A stretch of 25,227 bases of DNA from Comamonadaceae bacterium (GTDB taxonomy: Bacteria; Pseudomonadota; Gammaproteobacteria; Burkholderiales; Burkholderiaceae_C). A program made the translations under genes and the position numbers. Below the pieces are notes generated by a model. That model was not told the DNA's origin. It was given only the letters and a program-made list of their open reading frames with translations, and did not search any database. Location of the stretch: positions 1-25,227 of the forward strand of contig CANGZG010000008.1 in the NCBI GenBank assembly GCA_947458415.1, given 5' to 3'. Of the stretch, positions 1 to 7,446 are shown piece after piece. How positions within the stretch are numbered: the stretch's first letter is position 1; each line of letters opens with the position of its first letter.

Positions 1-283
1 CGCGGTGGCCGAACCCGTTGTTTACATGATGGACCGTTATGTCGTTGGCGGGTTTTACCGGGTCCATGCGGAACGCGGCATCGACGAAAACCTGAATGCC
101 CCCGGCGCGAGTTTTGTGCCGCTGGCCTTCGAGCAAAGCGCCCACACCCCGCAACCGGGCATGAAACCAGGGGCGAGCGCACCCAACCGCTTTTACATGT
201 ACGGCGTGATCGCCCGTTTGGCCATGCTCGCCGGCAGTTATGAGCTGGAAGCCACCGACCCGGACGCCGAGGTCTACGAGTAA
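1..283 (+). CDS. gshA: Glutamate-cysteine ligase, C-terminal fragment (5' end outside window)
   Basis: This is the last ~94 codons of an ORF open at the window edge; the reading frame starts at base 2 and the stop is TAA at 281-283. The visible text (VVYMMDRYVVGGFYRVH, then GIDENLNAPGASFVPL, then PNRFYMYGV) matches my memory of the C-terminus of the proteobacterial glutamate-cysteine ligase family (GshA, Pfam PF08886), which is unrelated in fold to the E. coli-type enzyme. The enzyme joins glutamate and cysteine in the first step of glutathione synthesis in the cytoplasm. Context supports the call: gshB, the second step, lies about 2 kb downstream on the same strand, with kup between. An internal GTG at base 5 is not a credible start because the frame stays open upstream and the family is about 430 residues long. 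Catalytic residues cannot be judged from this fragment. Confidence 0.88.
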   Translation, partial: AVAEPVVYMMDRYVVGGFYRVHAERGIDENLNAPGASFVPLAFEQSAHTPQPGMKPGASAPNRFYMYGVIARLAMLAGSYELEATDPDAEVYE

Positions 284-342
284 CGCATACCGGTCGACTC
301 AGCTTGGAATCGTTAAACTCTGCGCTTCCTAAGTTTCGGTAG

Positions 343-356
343 GCGGCCAAAGCCGC
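343..356 (+). promoter_or_regulatory. Small GC hairpin just upstream of kup start
   Basis: GCGGC (343-347) and GCCGC (352-356) form a perfect 5-bp stem with a CAAA loop. It ends 10 bases before the kup ATG. The following TTGAAGTTTT is not a proper U-tract, so it is at best a weak terminator for gshA. It occupies the place where a kup ribosome binding site should be, and I see no strong Shine-Dalgarno there. A role in limiting kup translation is inference only. Confidence 0.25.
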
Positions 357-366
357 TTGAAGTTTT

Positions 367-2253
367 ATGAGTGAAGCGCAAAGCCAAGACACTAAGCAAT
401 CGTCATTGGCAGGTTTGACATTAGGGGCCATTGGCGTGGTGTATGGGGACATTGGCACCAGCGTGCTTTACTCCATCAAAGAGGTGTTTGGCTCTGGCCA
501 TGTGGCTTTCACCCCTGACAATGTCTACGGCATTTTGTCGCTTTTCTTTTGGACACTGACCTTCATCGTTTCGCTCAAGTACGTGACTTTGGTTTTGCGC
601 GCTGACAACAATGGCGAGGGCGGCTTGGTCGCCATGCTGGCGCTGGCGTCATCGTCTGTGCGAGACAAGCCCAAGTTACGCAGCATCTTGCTGGTGGTGG
701 GCATTTTCGGCACCTGCTTGTTTTATGGCGACGGGGTCATCACCCCAGCCATCTCAGTCTTGTCGGCGGTCGAAGGCTTGGAAGTCGTGTCACCAACCTT
801 CAAGCGGTTCGTCATACCCTTGACACTGTTGATTTTGCTGTGCTTGTTTGCTGTGCAAAAGCGAGGCACTGGCGGCATTGGCAAATTTTTCGGCCCGATC
901 ACCTTGGTGTGGTTTGTCGCGATCGCTGTGTTGGGCCTCTACCATATTGTGGATCACCCGGAAATCTTGTGGGCGGTCAGCCCGCATTTCGCTTTCATGT
1001 TCGTTTGGGACCAACCCTTGACGGCCTTCATCATTTTGGGGGCGGTGGTGTTGTGTGTGACCGGGGCCGAAGCCCTGTATGCAGACATGGGCCATTTTGG
1101 CAAAAAGCCGATCCGCTTGGCCTGGTTTTATGTCGTCATGCCGTGTTTGACATTGAACTACTTTGGCCAAGGCGCATTGTTGCTGGCCGAACCAGAGGCG
1201 GTCAAAAATCCGTTTTACAACATGGCGCCGGACTGGGCTTTGATACCTTTGGTGATTCTCGCGACGGCAGCCACCGTGATTGCGTCTCAAGCCTTGATCA
1301 CGGGCGCGTTCAGCGTGACCAAGCAGGTGATTCAACTCGGCTTTTTACCGCGCTTGCAAATCTTGCACACCAGCGAAAAAGACACCGGCCAAATTTACAT
1401 GCCGCTGGTGAACTGGGGTTTGTTTGTGGTGATCGTGCTGGCCGTGGTGATGTTCAAAACCTCCAGCAACCTGGCAGCGGCCTACGGCATCGCGGTCTGT
1501 ACCGACATGTTGATCACCACCATCCTGACATTTTTTGTGATCCGCTATGCCTGGAAATACCCAATGTGGCTGTGCATCAGCGCCACCTCGGTCTTTTTTG
1601 TGGTGGACTTGGCATTTTGGAGCTCCAACATGTTCAAGCTCGCCGACGGCGGCTGGTTCCCACTCCTCATCGGCGGCATGATTCTGGTGCTGATGCTGAC
1701 TTGGCGCGACGGCCGGTCGTTGTTGCACCACAAAACCCGCGATGAGGCCATGGACTTGTCTTCATTTTTAGAGGCCTTGCTCATTGCGCCGCCGACGCGT
1801 GTGGAGGGCACGGCGGTGTTTCTGACGTCTGAAGACGGCATCGTCCCCAATGCCATGCTGCACAACCTCAAGCACAACAAAGTGTTGCACGCGCAAAATT
1901 TGTTTGTCACCGTGCGTCACCACGAAGTTCCATGGATTGCGAATGACAAACGCATTGAATTCACTGATCTGGGCGGCAATTGCTGGCAAGTCATGGTGCA
2001 TTACGGTTTCATGGATGACCCGGATGTGCCGTTTGCGCTGAGTTTGTTGCGCGGCCAAGTCGGCGAGATCAATCCCATGAACACCAGTTACTTTCTTTCG
2101 CGCGACAGCATTGTGCCGACGGTGGGCGGCGGCATGGCGCAGTGGCGTGAAAAGCTGTTCGCTCAGATGTACCTCAACGCCAGCGCCGCGGCCGATTTTT
2201 TGAATTTGCCCAGCAACTCGGTGGTGGAGATGGGCAGCAAAATCGAGATCTGA
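367..2253 (+). CDS. kup: Low-affinity K+ uptake transporter Kup
   Basis: This 628-residue protein has the normal length and layout of the KUP/HAK/KT family: about 12 hydrophobic segments in residues 13-445, then a cytoplasmic C-terminal domain of ~180 residues. Family signatures are visible: GVVYGDIGTS at 23-32 in the first membrane segment, GEGG at 83-86, and GDGVITP at 121-127. The protein imports potassium across the inner membrane, probably with protons. The start is ATG 367, giving the usual short polar N-terminus before segment 1; the ribosome binding site is weak and a small hairpin lies just before it. It sits 83 bases after gshA and 42 bases before gshB, all on the + strand, so shared transcription is likely. 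The gene looks intact. Confidence 0.95.
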   Translation: MSEAQSQDTKQSSLAGLTLGAIGVVYGDIGTSVLYSIKEVFGSGHVAFTPDNVYGILSLFFWTLTFIVSLKYVTLVLRADNNGEGGLVAMLALASSSVRDKPKLRSILLVVGIFGTCLFYGDGVITPAISVLSAVEGLEVVSPTFKRFVIPLTLLILLCLFAVQKRGTGGIGKFFGPITLVWFVAIAVLGLYHIVDHPEILWAVSPHFAFMFVWDQPLTAFIILGAVVLCVTGAEALYADMGHFGKKPIRLAWFYVVMPCLTLNYFGQGALLLAEPEAVKNPFYNMAPDWALIPLVILATAATVIASQALITGAFSVTKQVIQLGFLPRLQILHTSEKDTGQIYMPLVNWGLFVVIVLAVVMFKTSSNLAAAYGIAVCTDMLITTILTFFVIRYAWKYPMWLCISATSVFFVVDLAFWSSNMFKLADGGWFPLLIGGMILVLMLTWRDGRSLLHHKTRDEAMDLSSFLEALLIAPPTRVEGTAVFLTSEDGIVPNAMLHNLKHNKVLHAQNLFVTVRHHEVPWIANDKRIEFTDLGGNCWQVMVHYGFMDDPDVPFALSLLRGQVGEINPMNTSYFLSRDSIVPTVGGGMAQWREKLFAQMYLNASAAADFLNLPSNSVVEMGSKIEI

Positions 2254-2295
2254 GCTGCCCCAAGCTCTGGGGGTGTTCGCTGTTAACCTAGCGCC

Positions 2296-3249
2296 ATGAA
2301 CCTATTGTTTGTTTGCGACCCGCTGTCTTCGTTTCACATCGAAAAGGACAGCACGTTCACCATGATGCGGGAAGCCCAGCGGCGTGGGCATGTGGTGTGG
2401 GTGTGCCTGACCAGCGATCTGCAGTGGCAAAGTGGCGACCGGGTCAGCGCCAGTGCGCGGCAAATCACGCTGACGGGTCAAGCCAGCGACTGGTTCTCTG
2501 TCGTTGCGCAAGACGTCAAAGCCTTGTCTGACATGGATGCCGTGTTGATGCGCAAAGACCCGCCGTTTGATAACGAATATTTTTACGCCACGCATTTGCT
2601 CAGCCAAGCCGAGCGCGAAGGCGCCCGGGTGTTTAACCGCCCGCAAGCGCTGCGCGAGCACCCTGAAAAACTGGCCTTGATGGCATTCGCTGAATTCGCC
2701 AGCCCGACCTTGGTCACGCGCAGCCCCCAAGCCATTCGCGACTTTCACGCACAACACCAAGACATCATCTTGAAGCCCTTGGACGGCATGGGTGGCATGG
2801 GTATTTTTCGAGTGAAAGCCGATGGCTTGAACCTGGGCGCCATCATGGAGTCGCTCAACCGTGAGGGCAGCACCAGTGTCATGGTGCAAAAGTTTTTGCC
2901 TGACATCACAAAAGGTGACAAACGCGTGTTGGTGATTGGCGGCCAAGCCGTGCCCTTTGCATTGGCGCGTATCCCGCAAGGCAACGAAGTGCGCGGCAAC
3001 CTGGCCGCAGGCGGCAAAGGGGTGGCGCAACCGCTGAGCGAGCGCGACTGGCAAATCGCCAAAGCCCTGGGCCCGGTATTGGCGGACAGGGGTTTGTTGT
3101 TGGTGGGCTTGGACATCATTGGCGACTGTTTGACCGAGGTCAATGTCACCAGTCCCACTTGCTTTCGGGAGATCACCGATCAAACCGGTTTCGATGTGCC
3201 AGCGATGTTCGTCGAAGCCCTGGAACGCGCGCTGGCTGGCCCGCCCTGA
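2296..3249 (+). CDS. gshB: Glutathione synthetase (ATP-grasp)
   Basis: This 317-residue protein has the family's usual length. It adds glycine to gamma-glutamylcysteine using ATP, the second step of glutathione synthesis in the cytoplasm. Visible motifs in order: N-terminal substrate domain starting MNLLFVCDPL; MRKDPPFD at 85-92; the glycine-rich ATP-grasp loop KPLDGMGGMG at 160-169; RGNLAAGGKG at 233-242; and the metal/ATP-binding segment TEVNVTSPT at 280-288. ATG 2296 gives the expected N-terminus. The 42-base gap after kup holds overlapping weak inverted repeats (GAGCT 2252-2256 with AGCTC 2263-2267; CCCC with GGGG) and no U-tract, so readthrough from kup is plausible. The photolyase-like gene follows after about 30 bases. 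Confidence 0.97.
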   Translation: MNLLFVCDPLSSFHIEKDSTFTMMREAQRRGHVVWVCLTSDLQWQSGDRVSASARQITLTGQASDWFSVVAQDVKALSDMDAVLMRKDPPFDNEYFYATHLLSQAEREGARVFNRPQALREHPEKLALMAFAEFASPTLVTRSPQAIRDFHAQHQDIILKPLDGMGGMGIFRVKADGLNLGAIMESLNREGSTSVMVQKFLPDITKGDKRVLVIGGQAVPFALARIPQGNEVRGNLAAGGKGVAQPLSERDWQIAKALGPVLADRGLLLVGLDIIGDCLTEVNVTSPTCFREITDQTGFDVPAMFVEALERALAGPP

Positions 3250-3282
3250 GCTGCCATGGCCCACACACACTGTGTTTGAGTG

Positions 3283-4494
3283 ATGAAGGTCTTTATCGAA
3301 CAAGCGTTATTCGAGCCGTATGCGTATGCGGCAAACGAACGATTGAACGCGGTTCGGCCGTTCGAGTATTCGCAAAGCCGCAACCATGTACACGGCGCCG
3401 TCAGCATGCTGTCACCTTATTTGACGCATGGGATATTGAGCATCCCGGACGTGGCCGATTACATGTACCGGGTGCACCGCATGGGCGCCCAACACAAATT
3501 CATTTATGAATTGGCATGGCGGGAGTATTTTCAGCATGTGCACCAGGTGCTGGGTGACGCAATCCATGTCAATTTGCATGAAGGCGTGTTGCCTGACGAT
3601 GCCTACAGCCAAGACCTGCCTGAGGATGTGCGCTTTGGCGCCACCGGCGTGCCCGTGATCGACCAAGCGGTGCGACAACTGTATTTCAGCGGTTATGTGC
3701 ATAACCATGCCCGCTTGTGGCTGGCCAGTTATGTGGTGCACATCCGCAAGGTGCACTGGCGCGTGGGCGCTGATTGGATGTACAGCCATTTGCTCGATGG
3801 CGACGTGGCCAGCAACGACTTGAGTTGGCAATGGGTGGCGGGCACGGGCAGCAGCAAGCCTTATCTGTTCAATGCAACCAATGTCACACTGCACGCCCCT
3901 GAACCTTGGCACAGCAAACACACTGTGGTGGACCAGGAGCTTGACATCATGGACATGATTGCGCGCAGCCGCGCCACGTTCACGCAGTCATCGAACACAT
4001 TCGCACGAATCGATGAACCCGGGTTGTTCATGCGCCCGCCGCCGGGCATTGACTTGTTGCCAGCGGGCTTGGCGGCTGAGAAATTGATCGGACGGGATGT
4101 CTGGTGGATTCACCCGTGGGCATTGACGGACAAGTTACCCGCTGCCGTCCCCGCTGATGCGATGCAGGTGGCGGCCTGTTGGTGGGAGTGGACGCAAGCC
4201 AGGCCGTGGAGCCAAGCACGCTGGAAATTTGTCGCTGGTGGCATGCATGCCTTGGCTTCGCATTGCTGGTTTGAGGATGCCGCAGTCTTGAGCCAGCATT
4301 TCGGCAAAGCCAAATCTGTGCACGTCTGGGATCACCGTTGCTTGCCCGATTGGCCGGGCGTGAATTGGGTTCGTCACAGTCCGCCACGTTTATGGCCGGT
4401 GCAAGAAGAACATTGCAAATCGTTTTCAGCGTGGTGGAGCAAGGTCAACCGTTACCGTTTGACCCTGCCTCAGTTGCTGCGGCGCACCGCGTGA
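3283..4494 (+). CDS. Photolyase/cryptochrome-like FAD protein lacking the N-terminal antenna domain
   Basis: 403 residues from ATG 3283; a GTG one codon earlier (3280) is an alternative start. Residues ~25-225 match the FAD-binding helical domain of DNA photolyases: LSPYLTHGILS, YELAWREYF, VHNHARLW, LLDGDVASND-LSWQW. Compared with E. coli PhrB from memory, conserved positions include E76 and W79 (E274, W277), N141 (N341), R144/D172 (salt bridge), N178 (the Asn near flavin N5), W182 (W382) and W184 (W384). PhrB R342 and M345 correspond here to His and Leu. The usual N-terminal Rossmann antenna domain is absent. Instead residues ~272-389 form a Trp-rich tail (15 Trp) that resembles a shortened version of that domain. 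A light-driven DNA repair or cryptochrome role is likely but unproven. It is 33 bases after gshB and ends in a terminator. Confidence 0.8.
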   Translation: MKVFIEQALFEPYAYAANERLNAVRPFEYSQSRNHVHGAVSMLSPYLTHGILSIPDVADYMYRVHRMGAQHKFIYELAWREYFQHVHQVLGDAIHVNLHEGVLPDDAYSQDLPEDVRFGATGVPVIDQAVRQLYFSGYVHNHARLWLASYVVHIRKVHWRVGADWMYSHLLDGDVASNDLSWQWVAGTGSSKPYLFNATNVTLHAPEPWHSKHTVVDQELDIMDMIARSRATFTQSSNTFARIDEPGLFMRPPPGIDLLPAGLAAEKLIGRDVWWIHPWALTDKLPAAVPADAMQVAACWWEWTQARPWSQARWKFVAGGMHALASHCWFEDAAVLSQHFGKAKSVHVWDHRCLPDWPGVNWVRHSPPRLWPVQEEHCKSFSAWWSKVNRYRLTLPQLLRRTA

Positions 4495-4506
4495 CGCCGC
4501 TTTTTT
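4479..4506 (+). terminator. Intrinsic terminator of the kup-gshB-photolyase unit
   Basis: GCGGCG (4479-4484) and CGCCGC (4495-4500) form a perfect 6-bp GC stem around a 10-base loop, followed by TTTTTT (4501-4506). The left arm lies inside the last codons of the photolyase-like gene, and the U-tract touches the stop codon of the convergent malate synthase gene (4505-4507). Read on the - strand, the stem is not followed by a U-tract, so it should terminate mainly + strand transcripts. Confidence 0.75.
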
Positions 4507-6709
4507 AATCCGCTTTGACTTTCAAGCGCCACGCATGCAGCAAAGGTTCGGTGTAGCCACTGGGTTGCGCCATGCCTTGGAACACCAAATCGCAAGCGGC
4601 TTGGTAGGCCTTCGAGGTTTGGAAATGACCTGCCATGGGTTGGTACAGCGGGTCGCCTGCGTTTTGCTGATCAACCACCGCGGCCATGCGCTCAAAGGTG
4701 GCGCGCACCTGTGCTTCGCTGACCACGCCATGCATTAACCAATTGGCAATGTGCTGGCTGGAAATGCGCAGCGTGGCACGGTCTTCCATGAGACCGACGT
4801 TGTGGATGTCAGGCACTTTGGAGCAACCCACACCTTGGTCAATCCAACGCACGACATAGCCCAAAATGCCTTGCACATTGTTGTCAAGCTCTTGTTGTTT
4901 GTCGGCGTCGCTCCAATCGGCTTTGGCAACCACGGGTACTGTCAACAAGTCTTTCAGCAATGAAGCATGCTGTTTGTGGGCGTCGATTTTTTCTAGCTCT
5001 TTTTGCACATCACTCACCAGCACTTGGTGGTAATGCATGGCATGCAAGGTGGCCGCGGTGGGACTGGGCACCCAAGCGGTGTTGGCACCGGCTTTGGGAT
5101 GACCGATTTTTTGTTCCATCATGGCTTTCATCAAATCGGGCATGGCCCACATGCCTTTGCCGATTTGTGCCTTGCCTCGCAGGCCGCAAGACAAGCCAAC
5201 CAGCACATTGTTTTTTTCATAAGCCGCGATCCAGGCACTGCTTTTCATGTCGCCTTTGCGCAGCATGGGGCCCGCTTGCATGGCGGAGTGCATTTCATCG
5301 CCAGTGCGGTCCAAGAAACCGGTGTTGATGAACGCCACACGGCTGGCGGCTGCCGCAATACATGCTTTGAGGTTGACGCTGGTGCGCCGTTCTTCGTCCA
5401 TGATGCCGAGTTTGACGGTGTTGTCTGGCAAGCCCAAAATCTGCTCGACCCTGCCGAACAATTCCGCGGCGAAAGCCACTTCAGCGGGGCCGTGCATTTT
5501 GGGTTTGACGATGTAGACCGAGCCGGTGCGTGAGTTGCGAATGCCGTTGGCGCCATGGCCTTGCAAATCGTGCATGGCAATCGCGGTGGTCACCATCGCG
5601 TCCATGATGCCTTCAGGAATTTCATGGGTTTTGCCGTCTGCGCCGTTGTACAAGATGGCAGGGTTGGTCATCAAATGGCCCACATTGCGCAAGAACAGCA
5701 GCGAGCGTCCGTGCAGTGTCACTTGGGCATCGCCCTTGGGAGAGTGGTAGACGCGGTCGGGGTTCAAGCCCCGCTTGAAGCTGTGTCCGCCTTTGGTCAC
5801 CTCTTCGGTCAGCGTGCCTTTGAGGATGCCCAGCCAGTTGCTGTAGCCCAGCAATTTGTCACCGGCGTCCACGGCTGCCACAGAATCTTCCAAATCCAAG
5901 ATGGTGGAGAGCGCGGCTTCCACAACCAAGTCGCTGACGCCTGCGGGGTCGTTCGCACCAATTGGGCTGCGCGGATTGATTTGTATGTCCAAATGCAAGC
6001 CGTTGTGAATCAGCAGCACAGACGAGGGATGCGCCGCATCGCCTTGGTAACCCACAAATTGTTTGGGGTCTGCGAGCGCAGAGATTTTGCCACCTTTCAA
6101 GCGCACGACCAGCGCGCCTTTGGCCACGGCATAACCAGTGGCGTCAATGTGCGAGCCTTTTTTCAGTGGAACGGTGCGGTCCAACACATAGCGTGCGTAC
6201 TCGATCACTTTCGCGCCGCGCTTCTCGTTGTAGCCCGGGCCCTTGGCGCAGCCGTTGGCTTCAGAGATGACGTCGGTGCCGTACAGCGCATCGTACAAAG
6301 ACCCCCAGCGTGCGTTGGCAGCATTGAGCGCGTAGCGGGCGTTCAAAATCGGCACCACCAGTTGCGGCCCGGCCTGTTGCGCCAATTCGGCGTCCACGTT
6401 TTGCGTGGTGGCTTTGGCTTTGGCGGGCACCGGTACCAAATAACCGATGTCGTGTAAAAAAGCTTGGTAGGCCTTCATGTCACCCACAGGGCCGGGGTGC
6501 TGGCGGTGCCAATCGTCCAAAGCCAATTGCAAACGGTCACGCTCGCCCAACAAAGCCGCGTTTTTCGGCGCCAAATCTTGTACCAGTTGGTCAAATCCCT
6601 TCCAAAAAGTCACGCTGGAAACACCGGTGCCGGGTAAGACTTGTTTGTCAATAAAGTGATAAAGAGGCGTCGCCACATGGAGCTGGTAAAGAGAGGTGCG
6701 CAGAGTCAT
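4505..6709 (-). CDS. glcB: Malate synthase G
   Basis: This 734-residue protein fits malate synthase G (about 720-730). It condenses glyoxylate with acetyl-CoA to malate and CoA in the cytoplasm, completing the glyoxylate shunt or glycolate use. Conserved blocks are clear: GLHLDIQINPRSPIG near 237; ILDLEDSVAAVDAGDK near 270-285; FLRNVGHLMTNP with the catalytic arginine R341; IMDEERRTS with Mg ligand E439; FINTGFLDRTGDEMH with D467; and LMEDRATLRIS with the general base D643. Residue roles are transferred from the E. coli and Mycobacterium enzymes. ATG at 6709 gives the standard N-terminus (MTLRTSLYQLHVATPLYHFID). It is a single-gene - strand unit, convergent with the photolyase-like gene and divergent from the outer-membrane protein gene. 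No isocitrate lyase or glycolate oxidase gene is in the window. Confidence 0.98.
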   Translation of the reverse strand: MTLRTSLYQLHVATPLYHFIDKQVLPGTGVSSVTFWKGFDQLVQDLAPKNAALLGERDRLQLALDDWHRQHPGPVGDMKAYQAFLHDIGYLVPVPAKAKATTQNVDAELAQQAGPQLVVPILNARYALNAANARWGSLYDALYGTDVISEANGCAKGPGYNEKRGAKVIEYARYVLDRTVPLKKGSHIDATGYAVAKGALVVRLKGGKISALADPKQFVGYQGDAAHPSSVLLIHNGLHLDIQINPRSPIGANDPAGVSDLVVEAALSTILDLEDSVAAVDAGDKLLGYSNWLGILKGTLTEEVTKGGHSFKRGLNPDRVYHSPKGDAQVTLHGRSLLFLRNVGHLMTNPAILYNGADGKTHEIPEGIMDAMVTTAIAMHDLQGHGANGIRNSRTGSVYIVKPKMHGPAEVAFAAELFGRVEQILGLPDNTVKLGIMDEERRTSVNLKACIAAAASRVAFINTGFLDRTGDEMHSAMQAGPMLRKGDMKSSAWIAAYEKNNVLVGLSCGLRGKAQIGKGMWAMPDLMKAMMEQKIGHPKAGANTAWVPSPTAATLHAMHYHQVLVSDVQKELEKIDAHKQHASLLKDLLTVPVVAKADWSDADKQQELDNNVQGILGYVVRWIDQGVGCSKVPDIHNVGLMEDRATLRISSQHIANWLMHGVVSEAQVRATFERMAAVVDQQNAGDPLYQPMAGHFQTSKAYQAACDLVFQGMAQPSGYTEPLLHAWRLKVKAD

Positions 6710-6753
6710 TCAAGGCTTTCGGGTCAGAAAAAAAGGGGGTTCAGGTTTTCGCA

Positions 6754-6759
6754 GATAAT
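6754..6759 (+). promoter_or_regulatory. Possible -10 element for the outer-membrane protein gene
   Basis: GATAAT lies 21 bases before the GTG start of the barrel protein, in the 71-base divergent region with glcB. No TTGACA-like -35 is seen at the right distance (AAAAGG at 6731-6736), so the call is weak. A glcB promoter must share this region, but I cannot place it with confidence. Confidence 0.3.
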
Positions 6760-6769
6760 TTTCCATTTT

Positions 6770-6775
6770 AGGAGG
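6770..6775 (+). promoter_or_regulatory. Strong Shine-Dalgarno that fixes the GTG start at 6781
   Basis: AGGAGG is a perfect anti-16S match five bases before GTG 6781. An in-frame GTG at 6775 lies inside the Shine-Dalgarno itself and so is not the start. Confidence 0.75.
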
Positions 6776-6780
6776 TGGCT

Positions 6781-7437
6781 GTGAATCGTTTGAAAATTGG
6801 CCTGGCAGGTCTGGCCATCAGCATGTCTTGTGTGGCGTCGGCTGAATCAGAGTTCAGCGTGTATGGGGGCACCCAAAGTTCTCCCCACTCCACCGTTGAC
6901 AACACGTCTTCCACCCCGCCCTCAGACACGTCTCTCTACACCGGCTGGAAAGCCTCGCCGTTGTCTTTCCCTATTTATGCAGGTTGGCGATACACCAATT
7001 GGTCAGACAACGATTGGGGCTATGCCATCAACTATTCCCACACCAAAGCGATTTCCCTAGACCAAGCCAGTGCAGGTTATTCCAGGCTTGAGTTCACCGA
7101 CGGTGCCAACCCATTTACTTTGATTTTGTTAAAGCGTTTCAGTTACCGTGCAGTCAAGCCTCATGTGGGCGCAGGTTTGGGCTTTTCGGTTCCTCACGTG
7201 GAAGCGCAATGGACCACCACATCCAATACCACCAGTGCCAAAACATACGAGTACCAATACGGTGGACCGGTTGCCACCTTGTTGGCCGGGTTCAGTTACC
7301 CCATCAATGACAAATGGAATTTATTGACCGAGTTCCAAATGCACTACATGAAGTTGGATGTGGCGGTTGACGGTGGTCGCCTCAAAACCAACCTGATCAC
7401 CAATGCCTTGAACCTCGGGGTCAGCTATCGTTTCTGA
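6781..7437 (+). CDS. Secreted outer-membrane beta-barrel protein, unknown function
   Basis: 218 residues from GTG 6781, chosen because of the perfect AGGAGG five bases upstream. Residues 1-21 form a signal peptide (MNRLKIG, hydrophobic core, then A-S-A before E22). The mature part has alternating aromatic/polar strands (for example YAGWRYTNW, WGYAINYSH, VGAGLGFSV, LLAGFSYPI, LLTEFQMHYMKLDV). It ends NLGVSYRF, with the terminal Phe typical of outer-membrane barrels recognised by the BAM complex. Size and pattern suggest an 8-strand barrel of the OmpA/OmpW-like class. I do not recognise a specific family or enzyme motif. It lies only 9 bases before argS and may be co-transcribed with it. Confidence 0.7.
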   Translation: MNRLKIGLAGLAISMSCVASAESEFSVYGGTQSSPHSTVDNTSSTPPSDTSLYTGWKASPLSFPIYAGWRYTNWSDNDWGYAINYSHTKAISLDQASAGYSRLEFTDGANPFTLILLKRFSYRAVKPHVGAGLGFSVPHVEAQWTTTSNTTSAKTYEYQYGGPVATLLAGFSYPINDKWNLLTEFQMHYMKLDVAVDGGRLKTNLITNALNLGVSYRF

Positions 7438-7446
7438 CCGTTAACC

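Noticed and set aside
840..1745. A 301-codon frame in another register inside kup
   Set aside because: Arg/His/Gly-rich text with no membrane segments; kup is intact in its own frame.
2252..2273. Overlapping inverted repeats between kup and gshB as a terminator
   Set aside because: Short stems (4-5 pairs) and no U-tract.
2302..3303. A 333-codon - strand frame opposite gshB
   Set aside because: Composition is typical of an antisense shadow and gshB has all its ATP-grasp motifs.
5555..6457. A 300-codon + strand frame opposite glcB
   Set aside because: No recognisable motif, His/Val/Gln-rich shadow composition; the - strand is clearly malate synthase G.
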